From the NCBI GenBank assembly GCA_003054495.1, contig CP028514.1, forward strand, positions 2,124,001 to 2,188,000: a stretch of 64,000 bases of DNA, in the 5' to 3' direction. The notes beneath the pieces were generated by a model. The model searched no databases. It saw only the letters and a list, made by a program, of their open reading frames with translations, and was not told the origin of the DNA. Made by a program: the position numbers and the translations under genes. The stretch comes from Carboxydocella thermautotrophica (GTDB taxonomy: Bacteria > Bacillota > GCA-003054495 > Carboxydocellales > Carboxydocellaceae). Below, one piece after another: positions 61,805 through 64,000 of the stretch (the first letter of the stretch is position 1; every line of letters starts with the position of its first letter).

Positions 61805-62470
61805 TTACCACATGGCTTTCGGCATCAGTCTTCGCAAAAAACGCACGGGGTTTCCCAGAGGGTCTCTGCCTTCCGGAAAAGCAGAGCGAAATTTCTCGTC
61901 TACTGAAGTAGCAACAATGGGCATACCCAGAATTTCAGCTGCCTCAGCCACCAGCCGTAAACCTTCTACGATCACTTCCAGGGTGGTTTCATCCCCCAGA
62001 TGGGTATTATTGATCAAGCCATGAACAGTTCCCATTTCCCGGACATGCTGAACGATATCGGCTACCGCAGCAGTCATGGGTCGACTGGCATTGATCACAG
62101 CCAGTACTTGCAGCTCCTCGCTTTCCCGGGCCCCTTCCACCAGATTCAGGGTTTTGGCCCCCTCCACCCCATAACCGATGTCCAGGATAATATCTCCCGG
62201 CCGCCAGAGAGCCCAGCGCATTTCCGGTTTTATCACCGAGCCAGCCTCGCCCAGACCCATAGTTTCGGCAGTATCCCAGGCGATTACATCCACTTGCTGC
62301 TCTTTTAGCTCCTGTTTAATGGGGCGTAAAGTATAAAAGGGCTCTACCAGATCAAGGTCCACCAGTGTCACCTGCCGTCCCAGAGCCGCCAGCTCCAGAG
62401 CCCGGTTAACGGCGTTTTCCGATTTGCCACTGGCATATTCACCAATATAGGCTTCGACAATGCGCGCCAA
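61805..62470 (-). CDS. P-loop ATPase of the MinD/CobQ superfamily preceding korABCD
   Basis: GEYASGKSENAVNRALELA is a Walker A of the MinD type, VDLDLVEPFY the second motif, and IINASRPMT-like ALAVINASRPMTAAV a nucleotide contact. 221 residues. No exact family recognised; it is found in this position before 2-oxoacid oxidoreductase genes in some Clostridia (recalled, not checked), suggesting a role in cofactor or cluster loading. Start TTG/ATT region near 62470 with GGGGAGGTGG upstream; exact start is uncertain. Confidence 0.72.
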   Translation of the reverse strand: MARIVEAYIGEYASGKSENAVNRALELAALGRQVTLVDLDLVEPFYTLRPIKQELKEQQVDVIAWDTAETMGLGEAGSVIKPEMRWALWRPGDIILDIGYGVEGAKTLNLVEGARESEELQVLAVINASRPMTAAVADIVQHVREMGTVHGLINNTHLGDETTLEVIVEGLRLVAEAAEILGMPIVATSVDEKFRSAFPEGRDPLGNPVRFLRRLMPKAMW

Positions 62471-62502
62471 CGCCCCACCTCCCCGTTGTGGGTATCAAAT
62501 TT

Positions 62503-62526
62503 AGTTTGCGCAAAAAGCCGCAAACT
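62503..62526 (-). repeat. 8-bp inverted repeat in the kor leader
   Basis: AGTTTGCG and CGCAAACT around an 8-base loop, between the promoter and the ATPase gene. Could be a regulatory hairpin. Confidence 0.6.
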
Positions 62527-62601
62527 ATTAGGTTCCTGCCGGGACACTTCACGTCCCCCCATAAACATGATGGTCCCAGAGTTATTTGAACCATTAGTTT
62601 A

Positions 62602-62630
62602 AGTATAACTTTAATAATGGTCCAGGTCAA
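62602..62630 (-). promoter_or_regulatory. Sigma-A promoter of the ATPase-korABCD operon
   Basis: TTGACC (62630-62625), 17 bases, TATACT (62607-62602). It leaves a leader of about 125 bases. Confidence 0.82.
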
Positions 62631-62652
62631 GAAAGTATATGGTATACATGGG

Positions 62653-62694
62653 GCAAAAAAGAGAAGAGGACTAATGGTTAGACCATCAGTCCTC
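62653..62694 (-). terminator. Rho-independent terminator of the ssuA-like gene
   Basis: On the minus strand AGGACTgATGGT and AACCATtAGTCCT pair across a short loop, followed by CTTCTCTTTTTT. The stop codon is inside the stem. Confidence 0.85.
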
Positions 62695-63543
62695 GAAGTT
62701 TAGCTTTTTAAGTGCTTTTTGCAAAATATCAGGAGGCAATTCCGAGCCAGTTATTTCCTTGATTTTTCGCCCCACCAGCTGAACAGTTTCTTGCGGCGGC
62801 ATATTTTTGATTGCCTTCACAGCTTCTTGATGTCCTTTAACAAAATTATCTATCAAAGCTTGTTTGGCTTGATATTTTTCGGGAGTAGTTACCATAACAG
62901 CACTTACACCTTCATCCTGGTATATCACCTTTGCCAGCCCTTTTGCTTCCAGCATACTGGGCCAGGGTTCAGCCAGGAGAGCTGCATCCAGCTGTTTTTG
63001 TACAAACAACCCGCTGATGGTTGCAGGTTTTTGAGCGCGAATTTCCACGTCCCCGCCTTCATAGGTCGACTTCAGTCCTGCATCATTCAATAATTTACGC
63101 AGAATTTGATCCTGGGTATTTCCAATACCCGGGACAGCGACTTTTTTACCGGCCAGGTCTTTAATGTCCTTGATATCTACTCCCTGTCGCACCACCAGAG
63201 CCGATCCTCCCCGGGTTACTTCAGCCAGGACCTTTATCTTTAATCCTTGTTTGCTCCGTTGTTCCACCGGTCCCGGGCCTACATAGCCCAGGTCCACTTC
63301 CCCTACTGCCAGAGCATCCAGCAATTCCTGACCATGGTTAAAATATCTTTCTTCAATCTTAATATCCCGGCCTATATATTTTTGAAATAATCCTTTTTCA
63401 ATCCCTACCATGGCAGGTGCGTGAGTTATATTAGGGAAATAGCCGATCTTCAAAGTTTTCTGTTCCTCCGTTGCTTGATTGCCACAACCGACCAGTCCAA
63501 ATAAAAAGGTAACTATTCCCAGAAGAAAAACCCATTTTTTCAT
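62686..63543 (-). CDS. ABC transporter substrate-binding lipoprotein, SsuA/NrtA/TauA type
   Basis: Lipobox FGLVGCGNQ after a short signal peptide, then KIGYFPNITHAPAMVGIEKGLF, FNHGQELLDALAVGEVDLGYVG and KVAVPGIGNTQDQILRKLL, the usual PBP type 2 motifs of aliphatic sulfonate, nitrate or taurine binders. 285 residues. The exact ligand is not predictable. ATG 63543; 20 bases after the permease. Confidence 0.9.
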   Translation of the reverse strand: MKKWVFLLGIVTFLFGLVGCGNQATEEQKTLKIGYFPNITHAPAMVGIEKGLFQKYIGRDIKIEERYFNHGQELLDALAVGEVDLGYVGPGPVEQRSKQGLKIKVLAEVTRGGSALVVRQGVDIKDIKDLAGKKVAVPGIGNTQDQILRKLLNDAGLKSTYEGGDVEIRAQKPATISGLFVQKQLDAALLAEPWPSMLEAKGLAKVIYQDEGVSAVMVTTPEKYQAKQALIDNFVKGHQEAVKAIKNMPPQETVQLVGRKIKEITGSELPPDILQKALKKLNFED

Positions 63544-63563
63544 TAACCCTCACCTCCTGAAAA

Positions 63564-64000
63564 CTATGCTCGGTTTAACCCCCAGCGCATCATTACTCGT
63601 TGTTCCAGACGACGGAACAGGAGACTATCCGTTAACATTCCCAAAAGGGCAATTATCACCATAATTGCCAGTACCAGAGCCATGTTCCCCAGGTCTCTGG
63701 CCCACATCAATACCTGGCCCAATCCTGTCCCGGTGCCGATTAGCTCCCCGGCCAGCAGAGCCCGCCAGCAGAAGGCCCAGGCTAGCCGCATAGCTGTAAT
63801 TAAATGGGGAACAGAGGCTGGCAATTTCACCCGCCAGAAAAGAGGTAATCCCTTTAACCCCATGGTTTTCCCTACTCTAACCAGTAGTGGAGGAACGTTT
63901 TTAATACCAGCTACCGTACCCATAGTCATTGTCCAGACCCCGCCCAGAGTAACTACAAATAGAATGGCTCCTTCCCCCATTTTAAACCAGAGCAAAGCCA
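63564..64000 (-). CDS. ABC transporter permease, SsuC/TauC type (partial)
   Basis: The C-terminal 145 residues of a binding-protein-dependent permease; the start lies beyond the window edge. The EAA-type loop reads FWRVKLPASVPHLITAMRLA, and the membrane segments WAFCWRALLAGELIGTG and LVLAIMVIIALLGML follow. It precedes the binding-protein gene, as is usual for this transporter type. Confidence 0.88.
   Translation of the reverse strand, partial: ALLWFKMGEGAILFVVTLGGVWTMTMGTVAGIKNVPPLLVRVGKTMGLKGLPLFWRVKLPASVPHLITAMRLAWAFCWRALLAGELIGTGTGLGQVLMWARDLGNMALVLAIMVIIALLGMLTDSLLFRRLEQRVMMRWGLNRA

Noticed and set aside
1-64000. Insertion sequences, prophage genes or CRISPR arrays
   Set aside because: No transposase, integrase or Cas motif and no regular direct repeats with spacers were found; the pRiA4b ORF-3-like gene alone is not evidence of a mobile element.

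Overview
This window looks like chromosomal DNA of an anaerobic or microaerophilic, spore-forming-type Clostridia (Firmicutes). Signs are a B. subtilis-type ftsE/ftsX pair, a secA-prfB pair with the programmed prfB frameshift, long-form hpf, type-B succinate dehydrogenase/fumarate reductase (sdhCAB), a four-subunit 2-oxoacid:ferredoxin oxidoreductase, cytochrome bd, purine-rich Shine-Dalgarno sites with many GTG/TTG starts, and Bacillus/Clostridium-type LexA boxes. Codon use and GC (about half) resemble moderately thermophilic Peptococcales-like genera, but I cannot name a species. Almost all genes lie on the minus strand. There is no gene-free stretch above 300 bases, and I see no insertion sequence, CRISPR array or prophage.

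Layout. 0-2.1 kb: murein hydrolase activator (partial), ftsX, ftsE. 2.2-5.7 kb: two tandem plus-strand sensor kinases, the second frameshifted. 5.7-9.4 kb: Gfo/Idh oxidoreductase, split transketolase, YitT protein. 9.4-13.3 kb: prfB and secA. 13.3-17.5 kb: DUF5317, two HD-domain proteins, a 24-codon peptide gene, an unknown protein and hpf. 17.6-20.5 kb: polar amino-acid ABC transporter and a CPBP protease. 20.6-28 kb: an alpha-glucan cluster (two DUF4912 proteins, GH57 branching enzyme, NTP-transferase/degenerate mutase, GT4 synthase, three CBM25-like proteins). 28-31.2 kb: sdhCAB. 31.4-31.7 kb: tRNA-Pro and tRNA-Leu. 31.8-35.9 kb: Hsp20, cydAB, an Rrf2 regulator and a GNAT enzyme. 36-47 kb: aminotransferase plus a signalling cluster (three HD-GYP proteins, two STAS proteins, FapA/DUF342). 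47-51 kb: PIG-L deacetylase, EamA transporter, pRiA4b ORF-3-like protein, YolD and SOS-controlled dinB. 51-56.8 kb: molybdenum cofactor operon behind a Moco-type riboswitch. 56.8-59 kb: PhoH/PIN ATPase and a broken toxin-antitoxin pair. 59-62.6 kb: korABCD with an ATPase gene. 62.7-64 kb: SsuA/SsuC-like transporter (partial).

The most unusual region is 37.2-44.2 kb. A single transcription direction, partly with 4-base stop/start overlaps, links an HD-GYP protein, FapA, a STAS anti-anti-sigma-like protein, an HD-GYP protein fused to an RsbW/RsbT-type serine kinase domain, and a second STAS protein. This suggests a partner-switching system tied to cyclic-di-nucleotide turnover. Regulatory logic can be read in several places: an Rrf2 palindrome before its own gene and a related site before cydA, two LexA boxes around the dinB promoter, a sigma-H-like promoter for hpf, and the riboswitch plus terminator before the Moco operon.
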